Positions 36,001 through 44,493 are shown, numbered from the stretch's first letter. The stretch: DNA of 64,000 nt from Thermophagus xiamenensis (GCF_900112795.1 NZ_FONA01000013.1:51363-115362), one strand, 5' to 3'. A program made the numbers and translations. The notes: a model not told the origin generated them from the sequence alone.

Positions 36001-36720
36001 TTAAGAAACAATTACCGGACGGGGTAAAATGGCACTTTGGGGATTTTTGTATTGTTTGTCGCTTCGGATGTACTGAGTTACGACCGAAATTTCATACTCG
36101 CCCGGTTCAAAATCATTGGGCAGCATAAAGAGCAAAAGTCTCGGATAATTTAGCACAATGCGTTCATTGGGTATTTTTATGGATTCGCCGGTGGCTGTAT
36201 TAGTAAAATAAATGCCTACATGTTCTTCATCCCCGGCAATTTTAATGCCTTGGCCTTTCAGTTCTACTGCTCCGCCGGCCTTTAGCTTTCCGTCGGTATT
36301 TTCTGTTTGTTTATCCATAACCGAAAAGAGTTGAACAGAAGCACTTTTTTCGCCAATGATGTTCACTTCGGTATCTGCTATGGCCGACTTTATAACCGGC
36401 CCCGCAACAAATGATACCCGGATGTTATGCTTTGCCGAATCCCATACTTTATCCTGAAATATCCCTTTTATGATGGGGCGCAGGATGGCTAAGCCTGTAT
36501 TTACGACAAAGCCCGATAATACCAGTTCGGCGACTTTTTTATGAAAGCGGGAAATGATGTCTTTGGCCGTAGTCTCATGAATTTCCATGCCATCTTGCTT
36601 CAGCATCCTAATTACATCATCTGTGGTGATTTGACCCTTGGTTACCGGGTAAGCTATGGAAGTATTGGGTTTTTGCGTTAAATAATATTTCCCCAATAAA
36701 ACATTAAGAACTTTTTTCAT
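36001..36720 (-). CDS. DNA-binding protein with HU-like N-terminus and DUF4469 Ig-like C-terminus
   Basis: The 239-residue protein matches the Bacteroidota family in which an HU/IHF-type DNA-binding domain (PF14848; MKKVLNVLLGKYYLT ... LVLSGFVVNTGLAILRPIIKG, about residues 1-125) is joined to DUF4469, an Ig-like domain (about 135-235, PNDFEPGEYEISVVTQY). HU-like proteins bend and wrap DNA. These hybrids are known in many genomes but their biological role is unclear. The gene is alone, flanked by a repeat at its 3' end and divergent from the AbiL-type pair. Confidence 0.85.
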   Translation of the reverse strand: MKKVLNVLLGKYYLTQKPNTSIAYPVTKGQITTDDVIRMLKQDGMEIHETTAKDIISRFHKKVAELVLSGFVVNTGLAILRPIIKGIFQDKVWDSAKHNIRVSFVAGPVIKSAIADTEVNIIGEKSASVQLFSVMDKQTENTDGKLKAGGAVELKGQGIKIAGDEEHVGIYFTNTATGESIKIPNERIVLNYPRLLLFMLPNDFEPGEYEISVVTQYIRSDKQYKNPQSAILPRPVIVS

Positions 36721-36953
36721 AATGGCCTGCTTTTATCGGGTTAAACTTGATGCTTTTTGTTTGTACGATTTAGGAATATATTAAGATACTATTTAAATTT
36801 ATTTTTATAGTAATCATAACATGGAATAGCTGTTTAAATTGGGGGAGGGAAAAGGTTGTGAATAGTTTTTATTGATGATGTCTATGAGTTTTGTAATTGC
36901 GATAAAAATGCAAAATAATTTAATTGAGAATCGTTAAGCTTATTTCTTTGTCC

Positions 36954-36961
36954 TATATTTG
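36954..36961 (+). promoter_or_regulatory. Candidate -7 promoter box for the AbiL-type pair
   Basis: TATATTTG matches TAnnTTTG and lies 27 bases before the ATG at 36989. The -33 region is a weak match. Confidence 0.5.
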
Positions 36962-36988
36962 TAAATAAACTGCAAAAAGTGCAATAAT

Positions 36989-38266
36989 ATGATCCAAGAG
37001 TTAAGAGTGAGGAATTTTTTATCTTTCAAGGATGAAGTGACATTTAGTTTTAAGGCTTCTTCAGACAATACGTTGGAAGACTATTATGTGGCGAAGCAAA
37101 AAGACGGTACTCGACTGCTGAAATTGGCAATGGTTTATGGTGCCAATGCATCAGGGAAAAGTAATTTGATTGAAGCTTTTAATTTTATATACCACTTTAT
37201 ACATAAGGCACCGACCGAAGGACGAAATGCTGGTACCGGTTTTATGCCATTTTTGTTTGGTGATACCGCCAAAGAACCCGGTGAGTTTGAGCTGGTATTT
37301 TATGTCGATGATAAAAAACATCGCTATCGGTTAAAACTCGATAGAGAAAAGGTCCTCCAAGAAACATTGACATATTATCCAAGTACTCGGCCGGTTAAGG
37401 TTTTTGAACGCTACTTCAGCTCATATAAAAATATCTCTGTAGTCGAATTAGGACCAAGATTAAAAGCTTCGGAACTGGCACAGGAGGCAATTCAGTTAAA
37501 AACATTAAAAAACACTTCTGTGTTTGTCGGGTATAATCAGGTGAATGTTTTTTTCTCAGAGATTGAAAGGGTTAAGGATTGGTTTAATAATCAATACTTG
37601 TCATCGATTTGTCCTTATTCAGAATTAACCCGATTTACAGATAATTTCATTAGAAAAAATCCTGAAAAAAAAGACAATGCTTTAACATTTTTAAAAGGGG
37701 CTGATTTTAATATTGACGATATTTTATTTGAGGATAAAGATGAAAAAGTGTCGGAAAACTTTCTTAAACTGATTGATTCTGCTCCATTGTTGGAAGAGGA
37801 AAAAACTAAAATAAAAAATGAAAAAGTCATTCGTTGGGAAAAGATAGCCTTCAGACATAAAATTGAAAAGGATAAAGAGGTGCAATTTTATTCAATGCCG
37901 GAAGAACTGCAATCCAGAGGAACGTTAAGATACTATGGTCTTGCCGGTCTTTTTTTTCACGCTATAGAAAAGGATGCTTTTTTACCCATTGATGAAATTG
38001 GCTCTGATCTACACCCTTTATTGGTTATTCATTTTATTAAAGAGTTCCTTAAAAAGTCCAGTAAAGCTCAATTACTTTTTACTACGCACAATATGTCCAT
38101 CCTCAACGAGAAGGATATTCTACGCAAGGATGCCATCTGGTTTACCGAAAAGCGAAAAGATGGATCGACCGATTTATTTTCTTTGTCTGACTTTAAGTTC
38201 AGGAAAGAACTTTCTTTTTACAAAGCTTATAAAATTGGTAAATTTGGAGCAATTCCTGAATTATAA
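36989..38266 (+). CDS. AAA15-type ATPase, AbiLi-like (abortive infection)
   Basis: The 425-residue protein starts with the SMC/RecF-like N-terminus IQELRVRNFLSFKDEVTFSF. It has Walker A GANASGKS at residues 51-58 and Walker B LPIDEIGSDLHP with D335 and E336, then LLFTTHNMSILNE. This is COG1106, the ATPase of several two-gene phage-defence systems. Because the next gene, 5 bases away, encodes an RloB-like protein, the pair corresponds to AbiLi/AbiLii. The ATPase is thought to sense infection and control the toxic nuclease-like partner. Defence activity itself is inferred from family and pairing. Confidence 0.85.
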   Translation: MIQELRVRNFLSFKDEVTFSFKASSDNTLEDYYVAKQKDGTRLLKLAMVYGANASGKSNLIEAFNFIYHFIHKAPTEGRNAGTGFMPFLFGDTAKEPGEFELVFYVDDKKHRYRLKLDREKVLQETLTYYPSTRPVKVFERYFSSYKNISVVELGPRLKASELAQEAIQLKTLKNTSVFVGYNQVNVFFSEIERVKDWFNNQYLSSICPYSELTRFTDNFIRKNPEKKDNALTFLKGADFNIDDILFEDKDEKVSENFLKLIDSAPLLEEEKTKIKNEKVIRWEKIAFRHKIEKDKEVQFYSMPEELQSRGTLRYYGLAGLFFHAIEKDAFLPIDEIGSDLHPLLVIHFIKEFLKKSSKAQLLFTTHNMSILNEKDILRKDAIWFTEKRKDGSTDLFSLSDFKFRKELSFYKAYKIGKFGAIPEL

Positions 38267-38271
38267 ACAGC

Positions 38272-38883
38272 ATGCCGCGAAAAAGAAACCATAGGTCGTT
38301 TAAAAAAAGATATGCAGTTTTAGGCCAGGGAATAACTGAGCAATGGTATCTTTCTTTTTTAAAAGATTATAAAAAATATAAGTATATAGTTAGGCCTCGA
38401 CTATTTGATAATATAGGATTGAAAAAAGCCGAACGTTTTATTGATGATTTATTGGACGAAGGGTACGATTATATTACTTTTTTTACCGATTATGATACTA
38501 TTGTATCTCAAGAGAAAAGGGCCAGGTTTGATGCGTTGATTAATAAGTATAAATCTAATAATAAGGTTTTTATATGCGAAAGCATGCCTTCCATTGAAAT
38601 TTGGTTTTTACTACATTTCATCTATACAACCAGAGAGTTTGTAGACTATGATTCACTGAAAAGTGTGCTACGAAACTATTTGCCAGGCTACGAAAAAACT
38701 AATGAGTATTTAAAGGATAAAAATTGGTTTTGTAAATTAATTCAAAATCAAGGTTTTTGCAAAGCAAAAGCGAATGCTATAAAATTATTCGAAAATCGTA
38801 AACAGGGAAATATTGGACGGCACTTCCCTTACACGAAGATGCATCTTGCTATTGAGCAATTTGAAAAACAGAAACATGCCTAA
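38272..38883 (+). CDS. RloB-like protein, AbiLii-type partner
   Basis: The 203-residue protein matches the RloB family. It opens with a basic stretch (PRKRNHRSFKKRYA). The TOPRIM-like acidic pattern is visible: E23 in GQGITEQWYL, and D73 and D75 in ITFFTDYDTI. The family block MPSIEIWFLLHF comes near residues 104-115 with its conserved Glu. TOPRIM folds cut or rejoin nucleic acid using metal. RloB/AbiLii proteins are the presumed effectors beside an AAA15 ATPase. The start lies 5 bases after the ATPase stop, so translation is probably coupled. The length is normal for the family. Confidence 0.85.
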   Translation: MPRKRNHRSFKKRYAVLGQGITEQWYLSFLKDYKKYKYIVRPRLFDNIGLKKAERFIDDLLDEGYDYITFFTDYDTIVSQEKRARFDALINKYKSNNKVFICESMPSIEIWFLLHFIYTTREFVDYDSLKSVLRNYLPGYEKTNEYLKDKNWFCKLIQNQGFCKAKANAIKLFENRKQGNIGRHFPYTKMHLAIEQFEKQKHA

Positions 38884-39035
38884 CCACTATTGCCACTTAA
38901 TAACAAGAGAAGGAAATGTGAAGCGGTTGACATGTACAGAAAGAAGACAGAAAAAGTTTTCAGTGTTTAGTGAAAAGCCAATATTGTTGTTTACATTTAT
39001 TAATTCTTTACTATCGACCTAAAATTAACTTTTAA

Positions 39036-40013
39036 ATGGCAAAAACTACATTTTGGACTGTAATCGAAAAAACGCTTGATAAAGCAGGGACACCGCTTTC
39101 GGCAAAAGAAATATGGGATAAAGCCAATGAATGGGGAACTTTAGGTGATTTTAAAACTTCTGGCAAGACACCCTGGGCTACCATATCTGCATACTGCTAT
39201 ACGGACATTAACAACAATGGTGATAATTCAAAAATTATCCAGACCAGTGAGCGGCCTGCGCAGTTTTTTCTTCGACGTTTGGTTAATCAAGCTAATCTTA
39301 CAAATCTTCAAAAACTGAAAAATGAAGAAATTGCTCGGGGAGAGAAACGCAAAGAAAAGAAATTCAACGAAAGAGACCTTCATCCCTTATTGGTGGCGTT
39401 TGCATACAGTAATACTCATTTTAGAGCCAATTTAAAGACTGTTTTTCACGAAAATTCAGCCAGAGCTGTTTAAGGACAAAATGAATGGTTGCATCCGGAC
39501 TTAGTAGGAGTGTATTTTCCGTTTCGCGACTTCAAGCCGGAGACATTGGAAATTCAGAAACATCTTTCTATTACTTCCATCAAGTTGTTTTCATTCGAAT
39601 TGAAGGTTTCCTTAAGTTTTTCCAATCTTCGTCAGTCTTTTTTTCAAGCTGTTTCCAATTACAGTTGGGCTCACGAGGGGTATTTGGTCGCCTTGAATAT
39701 TGATTTTGACCCAACCTTTAAGGATGAAGTGCGGAGATTGAATAATGCTTTTGGGATTGGAATAATTAAACTAAATCCTGAGAATATCTTTGAAAGTGAG
39801 ATTTTGTTTCCTTCAAAAATTAATCAGGAAATCGACTGGGATACTGTAAACCGATTAGCCAATGAAAATTCAGATTTCAGCAGTTTCCTGAAACTAATTA
39901 CCGAAGACTGTAAGCTCGGAAAAATTAAAAGTCAATATGATAAGGTGTTCTCAGAAGAGGAGTTGGTGAGATATATGCAAAATAAAGGTATCGTACCAAT
40001 TATAAATGAATAA
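39036..40013 (+). pseudogene. HrgA-like (COG2958) HARE-HTH protein interrupted by one in-frame stop
   Basis: Two halves of one protein lie in the same frame. Codons from 39036 encode a HARE-HTH domain (KTTFWTVIEKTLDKAG ... APLSAKEIWDKA type, then FFLRRL) and a basic linker up to NSARAV. A TAA at 39471-39473 interrupts. The next codons read GQNEWLHPDLVGVYFPF without a frame change and continue to 40013. Homologues associated with restriction systems (HrgA) have this join uninterrupted, with NEWLHPD following a basic linker. One base change (for example AAA to TAA) explains it. The first half alone would be 145 residues. The gene lies after the AbiL pair, so it was probably part of the same defence block. 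Confidence 0.7.
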
Positions 40014-40138
40014 AATTTATTTTATTAAAAGATTGATATCGATAGTAATTGGTGGTAATTTCTTGTCTTTTTGAGAGGTGTTATTTTTTGAATTGTTAAA
40101 AATAAACCTGTGGGTTGATTTTATTAATTAGTATCTAA

Positions 40139-40378
40139 TTTTGTAGAAAATTATATGCATTTCATTTTGAAGGAAAGGAAAACCTTACTCCGGAGACTAT
40201 TTCATGTATTGAAGAGGTTTTGGCTACTACTTTGATTAAGTTTTCCGGTACAGAGAAGTTTAGGGTTTTTCCTCTCGAACCAACCAATTCACAGAAAAGA
40301 GTGGACTCTAAAGGAGCCAAAGAAAAATTGAAAATTTCGACATGTTCTATCGACGAAAAATATTATTGTCCATCATAG
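40139..40378 (+). pseudogene. Possible 5'-truncated gene remnant
   Basis: From 40139 a frame of 79 codons stays open without any ATG and ends with TAG at 40376. Its product includes LYAFHFEGKENLTPETISC and EEVLATTLIKFSG, then KRVDSKGAKEKLKIS, which looks like real protein rather than random AT-rich sequence. It overlaps the start of the next gene by 37 bases in another frame. I do not recognise the family. It could be a remnant of a deleted gene in the defence block, or chance. Confidence 0.35.
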
Positions 40379-41226
40379 AACTTTTAGGTGGGACAGTAGA
40401 TAAATTACGCCTGCAGAAGATTTTATTTCTATATTCACAAAGGAAATCATCTGCAGAATATGATTTTATCCCATACAAATATGGTGGTTATTCCTTTACG
40501 GCACATGCAGATATAAATGCTATGCTTAGAAGTGGTATTTTGTCTGAGGCTGGTGTGCAATATAGCAAGAAGGATACTATATCGTATTTTTCTCAAATAA
40601 AAGAAAAAGATAAGGCTCTGATAACATCTGTTGTTTCAGAGTATGGTAAAATGAGTAATAAAGCTCTTTTGCGACATACCTATTTAAATTTTCCGTTTTA
40701 TGCTATTCGAAGCGATATAGCTCAAGACATGTTACCTGGGAAATTATATCAACGCATTGAAAATGCTGTGCCAACTGTGCACGGCATAATAATGTTTACC
40801 ATTGGTTACGAGGGTATTTCTTTGGAGAAATATCTGCTGAAACTTATAGAAAATGGTGTAAAACTTCTGGTGGATGTAAGAAGAAATCCTTTGAGCATGA
40901 AGTTTGGCTTTAGTAAGAGTTTACTTCAGCGTTATTGTCATTGTGTGGGAATAGATTACATTCATCTTCCTGAAGTTGGAATTGCTTCTGAATATCGCCG
41001 GAATTTAGAGTCGAAGGAAGATTACGAACATCTATTTGCCTTTTATCGTGAAACAACTTTGAATGAGACTCGGCAAACACAGATTCAAATTCTGGAGTTG
41101 TTAAAAAAATATCAACGAATTGCCTTAACCTGTTTTGAAGCTGATGCTTGCCGTTGTCATAGAAGCCACCTGGCAGAAGCTATTAAAAACCTTCCTGATT
41201 TTGAGTATAGTGTAAAGCATTTGTGA
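40342..41226 (+). CDS. Panacea-like plus DUF488 fusion protein
   Basis: The 294-residue protein has two parts. Residues 1 to about 145 (LLGGTVDKLRLQKILFLYSQR, FIPYKYGGYSFTAHADINAM, YGKMSNKALLRHTY) resemble the Panacea/SocA domain found in antitoxins. Residues about 150-294 are DUF488: FTIGYEGISLEKYLLKLI, LLVDVRRNPLSMKFGFSK, HLPEVGI, and the closing TCFEADACRCHRSHLAEAI with clustered Cys and His. DUF488 alone has no settled function. The next gene starts 3 bases after this stop, so the two form one unit. The location beside an AbiL pair suggests defence, but this is inference. Confidence 0.7.
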   Translation: MFYRRKILLSIIELLGGTVDKLRLQKILFLYSQRKSSAEYDFIPYKYGGYSFTAHADINAMLRSGILSEAGVQYSKKDTISYFSQIKEKDKALITSVVSEYGKMSNKALLRHTYLNFPFYAIRSDIAQDMLPGKLYQRIENAVPTVHGIIMFTIGYEGISLEKYLLKLIENGVKLLVDVRRNPLSMKFGFSKSLLQRYCHCVGIDYIHLPEVGIASEYRRNLESKEDYEHLFAFYRETTLNETRQTQIQILELLKKYQRIALTCFEADACRCHRSHLAEAIKNLPDFEYSVKHL

Positions 41227-41229
41227 GCT

Positions 41230-42060
41230 ATGGCTCTAACCAAAGTACTCATAACGGTAAAAACCTATCCTACAATATCCGAAAAGTATGATGAATTGGT
41301 ATGTACTGCCGGATTCCGTGAAGATGGGAGGTGGGTGAGAATTTACCCAATCCCTTTTCGTAAGAAATCATACCATGAGCAGTACAAAAAATATGATTGG
41401 ATTGAATTAGATTTAGTAAAAAATACAAATGATTTTCGCCCTGAAAGTTATCGTCCAAAAACTATTGATACCGAAATTAAAGTGGTGGGACACGTTGATA
41501 CTTCTAATAATTGGAAAGAGCGCAAAGAAATTTGTTTGCAAAAGGTGTATGATAATTTGACTAAACTGATAAAGGAGGCAAAGAATAAGGAAATATTGAC
41601 TTCACTGGCTGTTTTTAAACCGAGCCGGGTTTTGGATTTTTACGCCAAACCAACTGAAAGAGATTGGAAAAGGAGTAAAATTGAAGCCATGGCTCAACTA
41701 AATCTTTTTGAAACGGAACAAAATGGAACTTTCGAAGTGGTTAAAAAGTTACCGTATAAATTTAAATATCGATTTGAGGATATTGAAGGAAGAGTTAGCA
41801 ATCTGATGATTGAGGATTGGGAAACCGGGGTGCTTTATTGGAAAGGCCTTTCAAAATATGACGGGGATGAGCAAAAAGCAATAGAGTATGTTCGACAGAA
41901 ATATTTCGATGATTTTGCCAAAACTAAAGACCTTTATTTCTTCCTGGGAACAACGCTATCTAATCATTTTATATCTCACAATCCATTTATAATTATTGGT
42001 ACTTTTCATTCGTATAAAATTTATTTAAGTTATTGGCCGAATGGAACTCGCATGGCTTAA
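41230..42060 (+). CDS. Conserved partner of DUF488 protein, unknown function, repeat-derived C-terminus
   Basis: The 276-residue protein begins KVLITVKTYPTISEKYDELVCTAGF and continues with WVRIYPIPFRK and DWIELDL, then NDFRPESYRP. I recognise it only as a conserved companion of DUF488-type proteins; no catalytic motif is evident. It follows the fusion gene by 3 bases. After HNPFIIIGTFH (near residue 259) the last 17 or so codons are encoded by an R2 repeat (SYKIYLSYWPNGTRMA), including the stop. The original C-terminus was therefore replaced or extended when the repeat arrived. Confidence 0.65.
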   Translation: MALTKVLITVKTYPTISEKYDELVCTAGFREDGRWVRIYPIPFRKKSYHEQYKKYDWIELDLVKNTNDFRPESYRPKTIDTEIKVVGHVDTSNNWKERKEICLQKVYDNLTKLIKEAKNKEILTSLAVFKPSRVLDFYAKPTERDWKRSKIEAMAQLNLFETEQNGTFEVVKKLPYKFKYRFEDIEGRVSNLMIEDWETGVLYWKGLSKYDGDEQKAIEYVRQKYFDDFAKTKDLYFFLGTTLSNHFISHNPFIIIGTFHSYKIYLSYWPNGTRMA

Positions 42061-42112
42061 TAAAATTTATACATGTTCTTTTGTGGCAACAGCCGCCATG
42101 CTCGTTTCATCC
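42005..42112 (-). repeat. R2 hairpin unit fused to the end of a gene
   Basis: The unit is the reverse complement of 45154-45257 with few differences: TTCATTCGTATAAAATTTA, GGCCGAATGGAACTCGCATG, CATGTTCTTTTGTGGCA and GCCGCCATGCTCGTTTCAT. The stem is GCATGGC/GCCATGC. Bases 42005-42060 are translated as the last codons and stop of the upstream gene. Confidence 0.88.
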
Positions 42113-42143
42113 GAGAATTGATAATCAATTAAGACTTTTCTGA

Positions 42144-42320
42144 TATTTTTGTATTCCCACCTTAAAAACCACCTGTTGAAACAATGGAGGGTGCCTGAGA
42201 AGGGAATGGTTACTCTGCGGGAATTTTGTTTATCCCTCAGCGAAGCTTTGTAAAATTAAATTACAAAGAAAATATTTCATGAATTCATTTTGTTGCATAC
42301 GTTTTTTGTGACCATTGCAT
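42144..42320 (+). promoter_or_regulatory. Possible structured leader of the rhodanese-TauE genes
   Basis: TATTTTTG at 42144-42151 fits a -7 box, leaving a leader of about 200 bases. Within it CTGAG-AA-GGGAAT (near 42196) can pair with ATCCCTCAG (near 42233), and other G-rich and C-rich runs lie nearby. It does not match any riboswitch consensus I can recall fully. The promoter lacks a clear -33 box. Confidence 0.3.
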
Positions 42321-42355
42321 GATTATGTGCTTTTTTGTAATACCAGTTATATGTC

Positions 42356-42748
42356 ATGAACGAATTAGAAAAAGTAATCAAAGAGATGGATTTCCGGCAC
42401 TTTGGAACCGGACAACACAACATGGATGCAGAAACCTTTTTAACTAGCGACAACACGGTTTTGCTGGACATCCGTACCAAAGAAGAGGTTGATACCCTGA
42501 AACTTCCTTTATCGCATTTTTGTCCTGTGATAGAGATTCCTACCCATGAAGTGCCGGACAGGATAGAGGAAATACCCAAAGATAAAACCATCGGAGTGTT
42601 TTGTTCGGCAGGTGTGAGGGCCGTTATTATTTTTGTTTATTTGAGAAGTAAAGGTTTTAACAACGTAAAAATAATACCGGGAGGTTATTCCGGACTTATA
42701 GAAGCTATTAAACCGGGAAAACTTTATAAAAAGTTGAATAATGAATGA
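42356..42748 (+). CDS. Rhodanese-like sulfurtransferase domain protein
   Basis: The 130-residue protein is a single rhodanese domain: LLDIRTKEEVDTLKLP near residues 40-55, then DKTIGVFCSAGVRAVIIFVYLRSKGF with the active-site Cys in VFCSAG, and PGGYSGLIEAI at the end. Rhodaneses carry sulfur as a persulfide on that Cys. There is no signal peptide, so it acts in the cytoplasm. Its last 8 bases overlap the start of the TauE/SafE gene, which implies translational coupling and a shared role in sulfur handling. Confidence 0.88.
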   Translation: MNELEKVIKEMDFRHFGTGQHNMDAETFLTSDNTVLLDIRTKEEVDTLKLPLSHFCPVIEIPTHEVPDRIEEIPKDKTIGVFCSAGVRAVIIFVYLRSKGFNNVKIIPGGYSGLIEAIKPGKLYKKLNNE

Positions 42749-43517
42749 ATTTATATTGGCAGTGATCATCATGGTCATTGCCTTTTTAATGACCATGACG
42801 GGTCGTGGAGGTGGTAACTTTTATGTGTTAACCCTGGTAATATCCGGTGTGGGGATTAATCTTTCGGCGTCCATCGGACAGTTTATATTAATGTGTTCTT
42901 CTTTAATGGCCGCCATTCTTTTTAGCAAACAAAAGATGAATCACTGGCAGCTTACTCTTATTTTGGGTGTGATGCTCTTTTTTTCATCTCTGGCCGGCGG
43001 ATATTTCGGAAATTATTTCAACGAACGGTTTTTAAAAATCACTTTTGCCGTTGTTATGTTTTTGGCTGCCATGCTAATGCTGCGTAAGCCGAGCCGAAAG
43101 CTGAAAAGTGATAGGAAATGGGTTATTATGTTTAAATCCGGCGATCAGGTTTTTCATGTAAATTTTTTGATAACGGTTCCGGTGGTATTGTTTGCAGGTT
43201 TCGTGTCAGGGATGGTAGGAGTGTCGGGCGGTTCGTTTTTGGTTCCTTTGATGCTATTAACCATGAATGTCCCCATGCATGTGGCTGTGGGTTCCACCAC
43301 GGTATTGGTGTCATTGTCGGCCGCAGCAGGTTTTATGGGGCATTGGGGGGCAGGAGTGTTTGACTGGCACCTGGCCATTCCGTTGGCTATAGGTGGAGTT
43401 ATTGGTGGCTATGCCGGTGCTAAAATGGCTATAAAATCAAAGCCTAAAAATTTGAAATATCTATTTGTCGGAACACAAATTCTGGCTTCGGTATTGATGA
43501 TTGTTAATGCTTTGTGA
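42741..43517 (+). CDS. TauE/SafE family membrane permease
   Basis: The 258-residue protein is almost entirely hydrophobic, with about eight membrane segments. It has the duplicated TauE/SafE pattern: GRGGGNFYVLTLV in the first half and GMVGVSGGSFLVPLMLL plus VAVGSTTVLVSLSAA in the second. Members export sulfite, sulfoacetate or other organosulfur anions or take up sulfur compounds. Overlap with the rhodanese gene by 8 bases supports sulfur transport. The substrate and direction are not readable from sequence. Confidence 0.9.
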   Translation: MNEFILAVIIMVIAFLMTMTGRGGGNFYVLTLVISGVGINLSASIGQFILMCSSLMAAILFSKQKMNHWQLTLILGVMLFFSSLAGGYFGNYFNERFLKITFAVVMFLAAMLMLRKPSRKLKSDRKWVIMFKSGDQVFHVNFLITVPVVLFAGFVSGMVGVSGGSFLVPLMLLTMNVPMHVAVGSTTVLVSLSAAAGFMGHWGAGVFDWHLAIPLAIGGVIGGYAGAKMAIKSKPKNLKYLFVGTQILASVLMIVNAL

Positions 43518-43711
43518 CTCTTTTTACTATGGGTGTAATTTTTTTCCATTCAATCTCTGCCGGCTGTTTTTTACTTTTAAAATTGAACATTTGTAAAGAA
43601 ATTCAATTTATAAAAGGTTCGGTTTATTTTTTGTGATGAATCAAGAGAAATAAAAGACAGCAGCAGGAGAAAATAAACGAAATTGTTAAAATTCTAAATG
43701 GTTAAATAATT

Positions 43712-44407
43712 ATGCTTACAAAATTTGTGAAAAGTATTTCAACACCCATAGAACTTACCGAAATAGTTGAAGAAGCACCTGATACTTATACTTTTAAATT
43801 TGCCGTGCCGGAGAAAATACGTTGGAGCCCCGGTACATATGCTCATTTCTTGAGCTCATCACTTTCTAATGGTGAAAAAGTAAAGAAAGAACTGGTTAGA
43901 GAATTATCAATAATGAGTCATCCTGATGAGGATTTCATTGGATTTACCACACGTATCCGGGAGAATGCTTCAACCTTTAAGCGTATAATGCTGAATATGA
44001 AGGCGGGTGACCAAATCCGGATGTTTAAAATGGGAAATCATTTTGCCAAGGCAAATCTTGCAGAACCCGTTGTTTTTATCAGCATGGGAGTAGGTATTGC
44101 TACTTTTCGGCCTCTTATCCTGGAACATGTGAATAATACATCGGCCAGATTTCCTGTTACCAATATTAACATCGACCGAACAGGCCATTTTGTTTACCAA
44201 AGCTTCCTGGAAACCTTACCGGAAAATAAGGTGAAGAATGTTTTGGTGACTAACAGAACCGACCTTTATAAAAGTATTGATGTAAGTATCGCTAACCGTT
44301 CCAAAACGTTTTGTGTGGTAGGGTCTGATGAGTTTAACAAAAATATAGGTGATTATCTTCTGAGAAAGAAGGTCCCTAAAAAATCAATTATTTTTGATAA
44401 GCATTAG
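43712..44407 (+). CDS. Ferredoxin-NADP reductase-like FAD-binding oxidoreductase
   Basis: The 231-residue protein has the FNR fold. An FAD-binding beta-barrel occupies residues about 10-110, with the flavin motif RELSIMS replacing the classical RxYSx. A nucleotide-binding domain follows, with FISMGVGIATFRPLIL near 125-140 and FCVVGSDEF near 205. Proteins of this type pass electrons between NAD(P)H and a partner via FAD. No ferredoxin or iron-sulfur domain is attached. It lies about 195 bases after the TauE gene and ends at a shared terminator, so it may be a separate unit. Confidence 0.82.
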   Translation: MLTKFVKSISTPIELTEIVEEAPDTYTFKFAVPEKIRWSPGTYAHFLSSSLSNGEKVKKELVRELSIMSHPDEDFIGFTTRIRENASTFKRIMLNMKAGDQIRMFKMGNHFAKANLAEPVVFISMGVGIATFRPLILEHVNNTSARFPVTNINIDRTGHFVYQSFLETLPENKVKNVLVTNRTDLYKSIDVSIANRSKTFCVVGSDEFNKNIGDYLLRKKVPKKSIIFDKH

Positions 44408-44456
44408 CCAGAGTAGAGAATTTGAATAGATTCAAGAATAGAAATTATTTTATAAC

Positions 44457-44493
44457 AAAAAAAGGTCAACGATTTTCTCGTTGACCTTTTTTT
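44457..44493. terminator. Bidirectional terminator shared by the FNR-like gene and tRNA-Pro
   Basis: GGTCAACGA (44464-44472) pairs perfectly with TCGTTGACC (44478-44486) around TTTTC. Seven A residues precede and seven T residues follow, so both strands end in a U run. It lies 2 bases from the 3' end of the tRNA. Confidence 0.93.

Noticed and set aside
39485..39703. Separate small gene in the HrgA-like region
   Set aside because: It is out of frame with the recognisable protein sequence on the same strand and has no family features.
42144..42320. TPP or cobalamin riboswitch
   Set aside because: Only short phrases such as GCCTGAGA and AGGGAA match; the paired P1/P3 arms and the remaining conserved blocks are absent.
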